From CAZEAN01 sp964510225 (lineage in GTDB: Bacteria > Planctomycetota > Planctomycetia > Isosphaerales > Isosphaeraceae): 64,000 nt of DNA. The stretch covers positions 1 through 64,000 of the forward strand of contig CAZEAN010000007.1 of the NCBI GenBank assembly GCA_964510225.1. The letters run 5' to 3'. The translations under genes were made by a program, and so were the position numbers. Positions 16,680 through 24,812 of this stretch are shown here, in pieces; position 1 is the first letter of the stretch; every line of letters starts with the position of its first letter. The notes beneath the pieces were generated by a model. The model was not told where the DNA came from and made no database searches. It was given only the letters and a program-made list of their open reading frames with translations.

Positions 16680-17570
16680 TTAGGGCTTGAGGAAGCGTTC
16701 CACAATCGAGCCGTAGGCGTCGATGCGACGATCGCGGAGGAAGGGCCAGTTCCGCCGGGTTTCTTCGATCAGGTTGAGGTCACAGGAAGCGACAAGGACT
16801 GCTTCTTGATCTTGGGAAGCTTGGGCGAGGACGCGGCCGAAGGGGTCGGCAATGAAGCTCCGGCCCCAGAATTCGAGGCCACCGTCAGCCGGTCCTTCGT
16901 GACCGATCCGGTTCACGGCAGCGACGAAGACACCGTTGGCAATGGCATGGGCGCGCTGCATTGTCTGCCAGGAGTCGACCTGAGCGGCGCCGAACTCGGC
17001 TTTTTCGGCGGGATGCCAACCGATCGCGGTCGGATAGAAAATGATTTCCGCCCCTTGGAGTGCTGTCAGGCGGGCGGCCTCGGGATACCATTGATCCCAG
17101 CAGATCAAGGTGCCGAGCTGTCCTCGACTAGTGGGGAAGGTCTGGAACCCGAGATCACCGGGGGTGAAGTAATACTTCTCAAAGTAGAGGGGGTCGTCGG
17201 GGATGTGCATTTTGCGGTAGATCCCGGCGAGGTCGCCGTCCCGCTCCAGTACGACGAGAGAATTGTGGTAGATCCCCGCCGTCCGTCGTTCGAAGACAGA
17301 GCCGACCACCACAGTCCCCAGCTCTCGTGCCACGGCGGCGAGGGCATCGGTGGTTGGGCCCGGGATCGGCTCGGCCTGGTCGAAGTGGGCTGGATCTTCC
17401 GTCTGGCAGAAGTATTGGGTCCGGAACAGCTCCGGCAGGCAGACAATCTCCGCCCCTTGTGCTGCCGCCTCACGGAGCAGTTGGATGGCCCGTTCGAGGT
17501 TCACCTCCGGCTCCGGGGCACAACGCATCTGGACAATGCCAAGTTGAATCTTGTTGGCGTGCTGGTTCAT
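16680..17570 (-). CDS. aguB: N-carbamoylputrescine amidase (nitrilase superfamily)
   Basis: A 296-residue carbon-nitrogen hydrolase with the full Glu-Lys-Cys triad: Glu in CLPELFRTQYFC (about 47), Lys in YRKMHIPDDP (about 119), and Cys in LICWDQWYPEAARL (about 157). The sequence, including FEKYYFTPGD and the QRAHAIANGVFVAAVNRIG block, closely matches N-carbamoylputrescine amidases, which cleave N-carbamoylputrescine to putrescine, CO2 and ammonia. It therefore completes the agmatine route begun by the agmatine deiminase encoded 2 kb away. It lies 94 bases after the TIR-CHAT gene on the same strand, so read-through is possible. No arginine decarboxylase is encoded in the window. Confidence 0.9.
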   Translation of the reverse strand: MNQHANKIQLGIVQMRCAPEPEVNLERAIQLLREAAAQGAEIVCLPELFRTQYFCQTEDPAHFDQAEPIPGPTTDALAAVARELGTVVVGSVFERRTAGIYHNSLVVLERDGDLAGIYRKMHIPDDPLYFEKYYFTPGDLGFQTFPTSRGQLGTLICWDQWYPEAARLTALQGAEIIFYPTAIGWHPAEKAEFGAAQVDSWQTMQRAHAIANGVFVAAVNRIGHEGPADGGLEFWGRSFIADPFGRVLAQASQDQEAVLVASCDLNLIEETRRNWPFLRDRRIDAYGSIVERFLKP

Positions 17571-17664
17571 CGGCTGATGGGGTACGGTCTCACTGTGTGG
17601 TGGTGAACTGGTATTGCTTGGTCGTAGTCAGTGGTAGCCGTCTCCTTGGGCAGCGGTGACGACC

Positions 17665-20600
17665 TCACCCTCCCCGCAGTTTCTTCAGTTGGCCGCCGAA
17701 CACCTGGACAATCCGTGGATCCTGGATCTCCCGCCCAATCTTCAGGGCCTGCTCGTAGTAGTCGATGGCCTTGGTGACCTCGCCGAGACGGGCGTAGGCA
17801 GAGCCCAGATTGCCGAGGAAGCTCCCCTCGCCTTGTCGGTCGCCGATCTCCCTTGAGATGACCAATGCCTGCTCGTAGTAGTCGATGGCCTTGGTGACCT
17901 CGCCGAGACTGTCGTAGGCAATGCCCAGACTGCCGAGAGCCTTCCCCTCGCCTCGTCGGTAGCCGATCTCCCGGGCGAGGGACAGATACTGCTCGTAGTA
18001 GTCGATGGCCTTGGTGACCTCGCCGAGACGGGAGTAGGCAATACCCAGATTGCCGAGAGCGTTCCCCTGGCCTTGTCGATTGCCCGCGGCGCGGTAATGA
18101 GCGAGGCTAGCTTCCCAGTCTCGGATGGCACCGACCGCATCACCGAGGTGAATCAGTGCATTCCCACGCCGAAAGGCTGCGCTTGCTTGGATTGCTTCCG
18201 GGATGGCGTGGGCGTGGTCCGGATCTAAGAACGGTTCGATGAGGCGAAGTCCCTCACGGACTCGGCCCCGATCCTGCAGCCAGTCTGATGCCGCATCGAG
18301 CAAGGTTATGGCCCGTTCGTACGCGCCGGCTTCGAAGAGATGGTGACCGGCTTCGATGTCGACATCGATATATGGAGAGTGCTTCGCTTTGGCTTCAAGG
18401 AAGGTGCCGATCCGCTCATGGGCCACGCGGCGGAGGGCTTCATCGTCCCCATGCCGCGTGACAATGTACCGGGAGGTGGCGGGGTGGATGGTGAAGTGAC
18501 GGATCGGCTTTGGCAGTTCGGCTTTTGACTGTTTGATGATGAGATCGACGCTCTCCAACAGTGAGCTTTGGCGGAGGCGATCGGCGAGGGCTTCGACCTC
18601 GGCCTCCGGTGCTGCCGGATCGCCAAGCTGGAGCATCAATTCCCAGTCCCAAGGCTGACGCAGCAAGGTCATCCGGTAGAGCATCCGGTGCGCCGGGGGA
18701 TCGAACACCTGATCCCAGAGGGCATCAAAAAGCAAGTCGTCCCGGATCCGGTCATCGACCTGGGGCAGTACCGGCTCCATCAGGGTCGTCCATTCCCGCT
18801 GACGTTCCGTCTCATCCTTGCTATCGATCCCCTGCCAGGGGCCGCGTCGTCGCGCGTGTCGCTTCAACGCTTCCGCAAGCAATTCATCAGCGAATTGCAC
18901 CGCCCGAGGATGCCCTTCGAGTTGATTCACCAGCCGTGCCCGCGACGGGATCGAGAGGCGACGCAACGCCGGGAACCAACCGACCATCCGGAACAGATCA
19001 GCGGCCGGCATTACGTTCACCGGCAGTAATGCTTCGCCAAAATCCTCATGCTCGTAGCGACAACTCGCCAGCAGTTGCAGCTTCCCGGCCGATTGCCTGG
19101 CCAACTGATCGAGCCCCCGCCAAATGAACGCTAACCCCTCCGTCTTCCAAGCGGCAAACTCGGCGTCTTTGGCTTCCTCCGGTCCAATCATCAATGATTC
19201 AAGGTTGTCCACATAAACAACCAGTTGCTCCACGTTCTGCACCAGCACACTGAGGTACGCCAAGAACTGTTGGCTCGGATCTGGTTCCACCTGCCGATCG
19301 ACGGCGTGCGTGACCCCTTCCCACTCCAATCTGAACCGCTCTCGGCAAAAGTGAAGCAACTGCCCGAGTAGCTCGGCCGCGATGGGATCGTCCCCTTCCG
19401 TTGCCTTCTCGGCCTGGTCTCCCCAGAGAATCAACCAGGACTCCGCTGGACCCATCAGCTTCAGCGCCTGGAGTGCCAAGGTCGATTTCCCCAGGCCACC
19501 GAGCCCTTGGAGCACAATCGAGCGGTGCCCTTCCCGGGTCATCCGCCTTAGCTTGTGACGCTCGGTCCGACGTCCGATGAACCCCTCTTCCAAAATCTTG
19601 AATCGGCCCAGATCGCGATAACCCCGCTCCGGCAGGATCTCCCCGCTGGGTCGCTGTCCCAACTGTTTCGGCGTTGGGCTCAACGGTCGATCCGGTCCGT
19701 GGTGGTAGATCACCAACTGTGCCCAGGCAAACGGGGCCGGATCCTTCTCCGCCTCTCTTGTCCCCGCGTCACGATGAACCAGCTCTCCAGTAGCGACCGC
19801 GAGTGGTTCGGCCAACGCCAACCGTGCTTGGCGGACTCCAAACCCGGTGGGGTATCCATCAGCGATCGCTTGATAGAGCTTCTCCTCCGCGAGCGTCGAC
19901 TTCACGTCTAAAATCGGCCCCGTATAGCCGAGAACCTGAGGGACTCCCGACTTATGGAGGCCGATCGCCACCGCCTCCAGCGCCGTCTGTTCCTGCCCAT
20001 TCTCCCCGACTAACCGCCCCGATTCCTGACCGTAGCAGCTTGCGAGGTAGACAAAGCCAGGCAATTCCTTGGCGTCGGTCTTGGCTTTGAGGGATGTGAC
20101 CAAGTCTTGCACGGAGACTGGGGCTTGCCGCCCTTCATCATCCTCAAAGACCAACACGCCGGGGGCACCGTGGCCCGAGAAGTGAATGCCAACGGGGCTG
20201 GTTTTCTTGTCTTCCACCAGCTCTTTCTCTTCCGGAGCGAGCCGCTGGGCGACTTTCACCTTCCCGATGAGGTCATCGAGCGTCCCCAGGTCGGTGGTTT
20301 CAGTAGGACAACGCCCGGCGAGTGCTTTGACGATCCGGTAGCTTTCCCCTTCGTAATCAAGCTTGCCCCCCTCCGGCGCCGCGACATGGACCACCAGCTT
20401 GAGCGGAATCGTCGGCTCGGGAATGACAGGCCGATCTTCCTTCAAGTTGTCTTCCCGGACCGTCCGGACGAGGTCGAGCATGCCCTCTTTGACCAAAAAC
20501 CGGCCGTCGAGGCGGATCAACTCCCAAGGGAGACCAAGAAGGACCTCTTCATCAGCGCCCGATCGGATCGTGATCTTTGGCGTTGGTCGACCGGGATGGG

Positions 20601-21327
20601 TCGCCTCTTCGAGCCGGGTTGAGTCCTCTCCGAAGAGCAAGCTCCGCAGTGCATCGCCGATCACTCCCGCCGATTTGCCGATCTCACCACGCTCGAAGTC
20701 GTCCAGGTCCGGCTTCCGGAGGAGTTTGTCAAAACGATTCAGTGCCTTCTTGAGTTCATCATTTGTTAACCATGGCACCGGGACAGGTCGCTGTTGTCCA
20801 TCCGATGATTGGACATTGATCGACCGCTCGTCCCCCTCTCCAATGGTGCTGAGATCGAAGATTAAATCCTGCGCGAAGGTGAGCCGTCGGGTGTCGCTTT
20901 CTTGGAGTTCATCGAGCCGGGCGATCCGTTGTGCCAGGAGCTTGGCGGCTCGTTCCGCGTCTTGATCCTGGGCATCGATCCACTGCAAGGGAGCCAGTAA
21001 GGGTTGAATATCCTTCTTTTCCAGCTCTTTCAAGAGCACCGGAAAGATCCGCCCCTTGGGTCCGTACATCGCCAAGAAGCTGGTCCATTCGCGCTGTACC
21101 CAATGCCGTTCCGCCGATCCAGGCGTCAGCACTAAGGCGAGAAAGCGGCTCCGCCCTAATGCCTCATTGAGCACGACGACATGATTCTCACTCGCCTCGA
21201 TGTCTTGCTCATCAAGAAACACCGAGAGCCCCTCTGTTTGCAAAGCCTTATTGAACTCACGAACCCATTCTTTATCCGGAGTTCCATGCGAAAGGAAGAT
21301 ATCAAACTGCTCAGGAGATTGTGACAT
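17665..21327 (-). CDS. TIR-CHAT-STAND NTPase-TPR protein
   Basis: A 1220-residue multidomain protein with no signal peptide or membrane segment. Order: TIR domain (about 5-125) with FLSHGTPDKEWV, FLDEQDI and the candidate NADase Glu80 in HWVQREW; linker; CHAT caspase-like protease domain (about 200-545) with His386 in FSGHGAPG and Cys431 in LASCYGQESG; STAND/NB-ARC-like NTPase with Walker A GLGGLGKST (608-616), Walker B LVVYVDN (Asp707) and a sensor-like LLASCRYEHED; winged-helix-like region (about 860-960); and TPRs (about 1045-1210). Bacterial STAND proteins of this design sense a ligand through the C-terminal repeats, oligomerise, and activate the N-terminal effector; here two different effectors sit in series. 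Defence or programmed death is inferred. It is a single-gene unit beside agmatine metabolism genes. Confidence 0.9.
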   Translation of the reverse strand: MSQSPEQFDIFLSHGTPDKEWVREFNKALQTEGLSVFLDEQDIEASENHVVVLNEALGRSRFLALVLTPGSAERHWVQREWTSFLAMYGPKGRIFPVLLKELEKKDIQPLLAPLQWIDAQDQDAERAAKLLAQRIARLDELQESDTRRLTFAQDLIFDLSTIGEGDERSINVQSSDGQQRPVPVPWLTNDELKKALNRFDKLLRKPDLDDFERGEIGKSAGVIGDALRSLLFGEDSTRLEEATHPGRPTPKITIRSGADEEVLLGLPWELIRLDGRFLVKEGMLDLVRTVREDNLKEDRPVIPEPTIPLKLVVHVAAPEGGKLDYEGESYRIVKALAGRCPTETTDLGTLDDLIGKVKVAQRLAPEEKELVEDKKTSPVGIHFSGHGAPGVLVFEDDEGRQAPVSVQDLVTSLKAKTDAKELPGFVYLASCYGQESGRLVGENGQEQTALEAVAIGLHKSGVPQVLGYTGPILDVKSTLAEEKLYQAIADGYPTGFGVRQARLALAEPLAVATGELVHRDAGTREAEKDPAPFAWAQLVIYHHGPDRPLSPTPKQLGQRPSGEILPERGYRDLGRFKILEEGFIGRRTERHKLRRMTREGHRSIVLQGLGGLGKSTLALQALKLMGPAESWLILWGDQAEKATEGDDPIAAELLGQLLHFCRERFRLEWEGVTHAVDRQVEPDPSQQFLAYLSVLVQNVEQLVVYVDNLESLMIGPEEAKDAEFAAWKTEGLAFIWRGLDQLARQSAGKLQLLASCRYEHEDFGEALLPVNVMPAADLFRMVGWFPALRRLSIPSRARLVNQLEGHPRAVQFADELLAEALKRHARRRGPWQGIDSKDETERQREWTTLMEPVLPQVDDRIRDDLLFDALWDQVFDPPAHRMLYRMTLLRQPWDWELMLQLGDPAAPEAEVEALADRLRQSSLLESVDLIIKQSKAELPKPIRHFTIHPATSRYIVTRHGDDEALRRVAHERIGTFLEAKAKHSPYIDVDIEAGHHLFEAGAYERAITLLDAASDWLQDRGRVREGLRLIEPFLDPDHAHAIPEAIQASAAFRRGNALIHLGDAVGAIRDWEASLAHYRAAGNRQGQGNALGNLGIAYSRLGEVTKAIDYYEQYLSLAREIGYRRGEGKALGSLGIAYDSLGEVTKAIDYYEQALVISREIGDRQGEGSFLGNLGSAYARLGEVTKAIDYYEQALKIGREIQDPRIVQVFGGQLKKLRGG
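17721..18090 (-). repeat. 120-base tandem repeats encoding the C-terminal TPRs
   Basis: Three consecutive 120-base units encode 40-residue TPR-like repeats of the STAND protein. A 41-base core is identical at 17749-17789, 17869-17909 and 17989-18029, encoding LGEVTKAIDYYEQ-type helices. A fourth, more diverged unit lies further upstream in the gene (about 18110-18200). Identity at the DNA level, including synonymous positions, indicates recent duplication or conversion of the sensor repeats. Confidence 0.9.
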
Positions 21328-21410
21328 CTGACTGCGTCATCCATTTTTAAAGATACGATGCTATTTACAGACCAAATGCTTAACCTAGCCTACTCAAAGC
21401 TGGTTTAACG

Positions 21411-21453
21411 TTCCAGGTACCACCAATGAGAAGCTGTGCGGCGGTACCTGGAA
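21411..21453 (-). terminator. Long hairpin between the esterase and TIR-CHAT genes
   Basis: TTCCAGGTACC (21411-21421) and GGTACCTGGAA (21443-21453) form a perfect 11-base stem. With wobble pairing it can be extended inward by about three pairs. It lies 14 bases beyond the stop of the esterase gene and 84 bases before the start of the STAND gene, all on the minus strand. No T tract follows, so termination is plausible but unproven; a structured transcript end or binding site is an alternative. Confidence 0.5.
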
Positions 21454-21466
21454 TCTCATGAATCTC

Positions 21467-22387
21467 TTACTCGTCGCGGAGGAACTGCGGTAGCTCCCCT
21501 TCACCCTTGAGGTGTCGGTCGAAGAACCGTTCGGTTAAGAGGAAAGTGCGTTCGAGATCAGGATCAGGCCAACCGTGGCCGGCGTTGATCAAGAGTTCGA
21601 CGCGCCCTTGGCCATTGGCATTGGTCATTGCTTCCGTGAGCTTGATCGCCTGGGTTGTTGGGATCAGCGGGTCCTTGGTCCCTTGGAACGTGAGGATCGG
21701 CGGATCATCCTCCGATACGTAAGTGAGCGGTGAGGCCGCCTTCGATTCGGCTGGCTTTTCTTCCTGAGATCCACCGATGAAGTCGGTGAGAAGCGGAACT
21801 GAAACGTCCGGGATATCGTCGGCGGTGAGGTCGGTCGGACCAAAGAAGTTGACCACCGCTTGAATCCGGGTGCTGGTGGAGTCGTCGGCATCGGGCCCTT
21901 CGAGACCGTCATCTGCGTCAGTGACACCGAGCATCAGCGCCAGATGGCCTCCCGCCGAGAACCCAACCGCACCGATTTTCTCAGGGTCGACATTATATTC
22001 CTCCGCATGCTTCCGGAGCCAACGGACCGCTGCCTTTACATCATGAACTTGTGCAGGAAAGGTGTGCGTTGGGCAGAACCGGTACTGTGGTGAGACTGCG
22101 ACATAACCGCCTTCGGCAAATCGGCTCAACAGATCGCGCAACTGGGCCTTGTCTCCTGCCCTCCAGGCTCCACCATGAATCGCCATGATCGCCGGAAATG
22201 GCCCATCACCAGTCGGCTTCGCGAGGTCGATCTTAAGTTCCTCTTGGTCGACCACGGTGTAAGTGATGTCCTCCACCGTTTCGACGTGACCATCCAGACC
22301 AAAGGCCGGACTGCAATTGATGGAGAGGCCGAGAGCGACCACCGTGAAGGCAAGGGTCGCTTGTACTGTGCGTTGAGAGAGTTTCAT
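21467..22387 (-). CDS. Secreted alpha/beta hydrolase (BD-FAE/esterase-lipase type)
   Basis: A 306-residue esterase with a signal peptide (residues 1-30, cleavage near SPAFG). The oxyanion motif HGGAW is at 71-75, the nucleophile elbow GFSAGGH carries Ser144, the acid Asp is in GTKDPLIP, and the His is in NAGHGWP. The pattern matches the BD-FAE/carboxylesterase group that trims acyl groups from plant or algal polysaccharides or small esters. I chose ATG at 22387 because it starts the signal peptide; an upstream in-frame extension would overlap the neighbouring gene's end. It is the third gene of a same-strand run with the glycosyltransferase and the hydroxyacid dehydrogenase. Confidence 0.88.
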   Translation of the reverse strand: MKLSQRTVQATLAFTVVALGLSINCSPAFGLDGHVETVEDITYTVVDQEELKIDLAKPTGDGPFPAIMAIHGGAWRAGDKAQLRDLLSRFAEGGYVAVSPQYRFCPTHTFPAQVHDVKAAVRWLRKHAEEYNVDPEKIGAVGFSAGGHLALMLGVTDADDGLEGPDADDSTSTRIQAVVNFFGPTDLTADDIPDVSVPLLTDFIGGSQEEKPAESKAASPLTYVSEDDPPILTFQGTKDPLIPTTQAIKLTEAMTNANGQGRVELLINAGHGWPDPDLERTFLLTERFFDRHLKGEGELPQFLRDE

Positions 22388-22439
22388 CTGAGTTTTGCTC
22401 CAGGCTATCAGTTCAGGGAATCGGTTCCAGGGTACTACA

Positions 22440-23447
22440 CTAAAACCAGAGTGTTTTATCAACAACATTCATGAGCGGTTTGTTGTTAACAAAACGCCTG
22501 ACGTTCTCGACCAGAGTTTCAAGGTGTCGCGCGGCAATGACGGTTGAATAGCCGGCCGTGTGTGGTGTCAGAATGACGTTCGGGAAGTCCCAGAGCGGGT
22601 GGTCTGAGGGTAACGGTTCAACTTCGAAGACGTCGAGCGCGGCACCCCCAAGCTGATTCGATTGAAGTGCAGCGACGAGCGCATCGAGTCGGACGATCGG
22701 CCCTCGCCCGATGTTGATCAAGAAACTCCCCGGCTTCATCTGATCAAATGCAGCCGTATCGAACAATCCGATCGTCTCAGGCGTTTGTGGTGCCGCGATG
22801 ACGACGAAGTCAGCATTCTTGAGAAGTTCGGGGAGTCGATCGATCGGCCAGATGACACTCAGCGGTATGTTTCGATCTACACGGTCGGGAAACCGATCGA
22901 CCGCCAAAAGACTGATCCCAAAGGCCGAAGCACGGCGCGCAATCTCCGCCCCAATTGCACCGAGACCGACGATCCCCATCGTCGTTTCAGGAAGATAGAT
23001 GGTGGCACGATCCATCGCGTTCACGGTTCCCGGACCAGATGCGAAACTCACTCGTGCAGCTTCTCCACCCGCCGGTTCATAACGATGCTCCAGTTGCTGG
23101 CGAATGTAGGTGTGCAGGTTCCGCGCGAAGCAGAGCACATAGCCCATTACTTGATCGGCGATCACGTCCCCGAAGAGACCTCGCATGTTGGTCAAGACAC
23201 AAGGGTGTTCCACGAGCCCTGGGAACAGATAGTGTTCCAAGCTTGCCGTGAACGACTGGACCCACTTGAGTTCATCGGCTCTGTCGAGCATCGCAGCGGT
23301 GATTTTACCGAGTACGCCTGCGGTCCCGGGCATCGCCGCAATCGCCGCAACTTCGTCTGAAGCATTGACGACGGTGGCACCCGGACAAACTGCAGCGATC
23401 GCTTCCAGCCTCAAGTTATCGACAGCAGGGTGGATGACCAACTTCAT
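22440..23447 (-). CDS. D-2-hydroxyacid dehydrogenase (NAD-binding)
   Basis: A 335-residue cytoplasmic oxidoreductase of the D-isomer-specific 2-hydroxyacid dehydrogenase family. The Rossmann motif is GIVGLGAIGAEIARR (about 158-172), and the catalytic Arg, Glu and His lie in INIGRGPIV, VFEVEPLP and TPHTAGYS. The order and spacing of these residues are normal. The substrate specificity (glyoxylate, phosphoglycerate or other 2-keto acids) cannot be decided. Its start codon overlaps the glycosyltransferase stop in an ATGA arrangement, which suggests translational coupling. Confidence 0.88.
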   Translation of the reverse strand: MKLVIHPAVDNLRLEAIAAVCPGATVVNASDEVAAIAAMPGTAGVLGKITAAMLDRADELKWVQSFTASLEHYLFPGLVEHPCVLTNMRGLFGDVIADQVMGYVLCFARNLHTYIRQQLEHRYEPAGGEAARVSFASGPGTVNAMDRATIYLPETTMGIVGLGAIGAEIARRASAFGISLLAVDRFPDRVDRNIPLSVIWPIDRLPELLKNADFVVIAAPQTPETIGLFDTAAFDQMKPGSFLINIGRGPIVRLDALVAALQSNQLGGAALDVFEVEPLPSDHPLWDFPNVILTPHTAGYSTVIAARHLETLVENVRRFVNNKPLMNVVDKTLWF

Positions 23448-24628
23448 TGAGTCTCTCCCGTGTCTGGGTACTCGATCTCCCCACTTCCCTCAGCCAACGT
23501 GAGCCAGTCGTGATGCTGGTTGCGGCAGATTGCCGTGAGGTGTGTTGCAATCCTGGAGGCACCATCCTTCCGAAAGGGCGGTGGACCTGGCTCGATCTGG
23601 AAGGCTCTGTCGAGCATCCGTTCGATCCGGAGGCGATCGAAGGCTCGACGCGATGCCGGAACACCACCGCCCCAGGCATTCAAGGCCCAGGCGAGTACAC
23701 TGTACTCGATGAATCCGGTCCGGGGCGGGTAGATCATCGGCGTCCCTGCGGACATCGCCTCGCAGACGGTGCCGTAGCCAGCCTTTGCAACAATCACATC
23801 AACTGAAGCGGAGAGGTCAGCACCATTCCAAGCGTCACCACTTACAAGGTGTAGATTGGAAGGTTTCACGATCGACTCAGGGGGGGCGTGGAAGCCAACA
23901 AAGTGAATCTTCTCAGTTTCAAGCTTGGCAATCCGTGACCATTCATAGTTGTCTTGACCGTAGCGCCCAAGGTACATGTAGACCAATCGCTCCGAAGCTG
24001 AGAGTCCTAACTCCTTGCGCAACTCGGCTTGCCGAGGTTGCCCCGGGGTTACGACCATCCCGACGTCAATCAACGGTGCGATTCCATCCATTTCCATGTG
24101 CGGTGCAGCACGGAGAATGGCCGTGGCATGACGATACGCTTGACGGAGTTCACGGACAAATAACGGCCAACTTCCCCCAAGCTTTTTCGCGTGCGGATGG
24201 TAGATGTCAGCCCAAGTGAAGTTTGCGAGCAAGTATCCGGGGATCTCCGCCCGTTTTGCCGCAATTAGCGGGACCGGAGTCGAGTCGGCAAGCACCACTG
24301 CGACGTCAGAATCGCGGAGTTCGTCTGTGTACTCGTCGATGCGCTGCATCGCCTGAGCATGGACGTCCGCTGCACGGGCCAAACTTGCTGGGCCGTCTGT
24401 GTCTGCACTGTTACCCGGCGGATTGACTGCGCCAGCATCGGAATTGTGCGGAAGCAGTTCGGCGGGTCGGAGGAGTCGATCACGCCAGTGGTCGAAGAGG
24501 TCAGGAGCAGATCGGATGATCAGGGGAATTTCTGGTGGGATGAGATTGAGGACGGCGATCGTGCGGTTAAGATGACCGAATCCATGGCTTGTAACATAAG
24601 CTGCTAGAGTCCTCCGCGTTGTTGACAT
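23444..24628 (-). CDS. GT-B fold glycosyltransferase-like protein
   Basis: A 394-residue cytoplasmic protein starting with AAYVTSHGFGHLNR, the glycine-rich N-terminal loop typical of GT28-like and arabinokinase N-terminal domains. The C-terminal half holds YMYLGRYGQDNYEW and the nucleotide-sugar site VIVAKAGYGTVCEAMSAGTP followed by YPPRTGFIEY. The fold assignment is firm; the donor and acceptor are unknown. I chose ATG at 24628, preceded by a GGAGCGGAGG ribosome site. It is first in the run with the hydroxyacid dehydrogenase (4-base overlap) and the esterase. It is divergent from the sulfatase, with 184 bases between them. Confidence 0.75.
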   Translation of the reverse strand: MSTTRRTLAAYVTSHGFGHLNRTIAVLNLIPPEIPLIIRSAPDLFDHWRDRLLRPAELLPHNSDAGAVNPPGNSADTDGPASLARAADVHAQAMQRIDEYTDELRDSDVAVVLADSTPVPLIAAKRAEIPGYLLANFTWADIYHPHAKKLGGSWPLFVRELRQAYRHATAILRAAPHMEMDGIAPLIDVGMVVTPGQPRQAELRKELGLSASERLVYMYLGRYGQDNYEWSRIAKLETEKIHFVGFHAPPESIVKPSNLHLVSGDAWNGADLSASVDVIVAKAGYGTVCEAMSAGTPMIYPPRTGFIEYSVLAWALNAWGGGVPASRRAFDRLRIERMLDRAFQIEPGPPPFRKDGASRIATHLTAICRNQHHDWLTLAEGSGEIEYPDTGETQ

Positions 24629-24812
24629 CCTCCGCTCCTGAGAGATTATGTGTCGTTTGGCCTCTGAGAATACAATCGACCTCCGCAAGTAGGCAAGTCA
24701 CTGTTGTGCTCAGTCGGAACGCTTGCCCCCTGACTTCCTCTCGATTAGGTGTCAGAATGGGGCTCGGTCGGGCAACTCATTGCATTGAAATCAGCTTGAA
24801 AGAGGTCGAATC

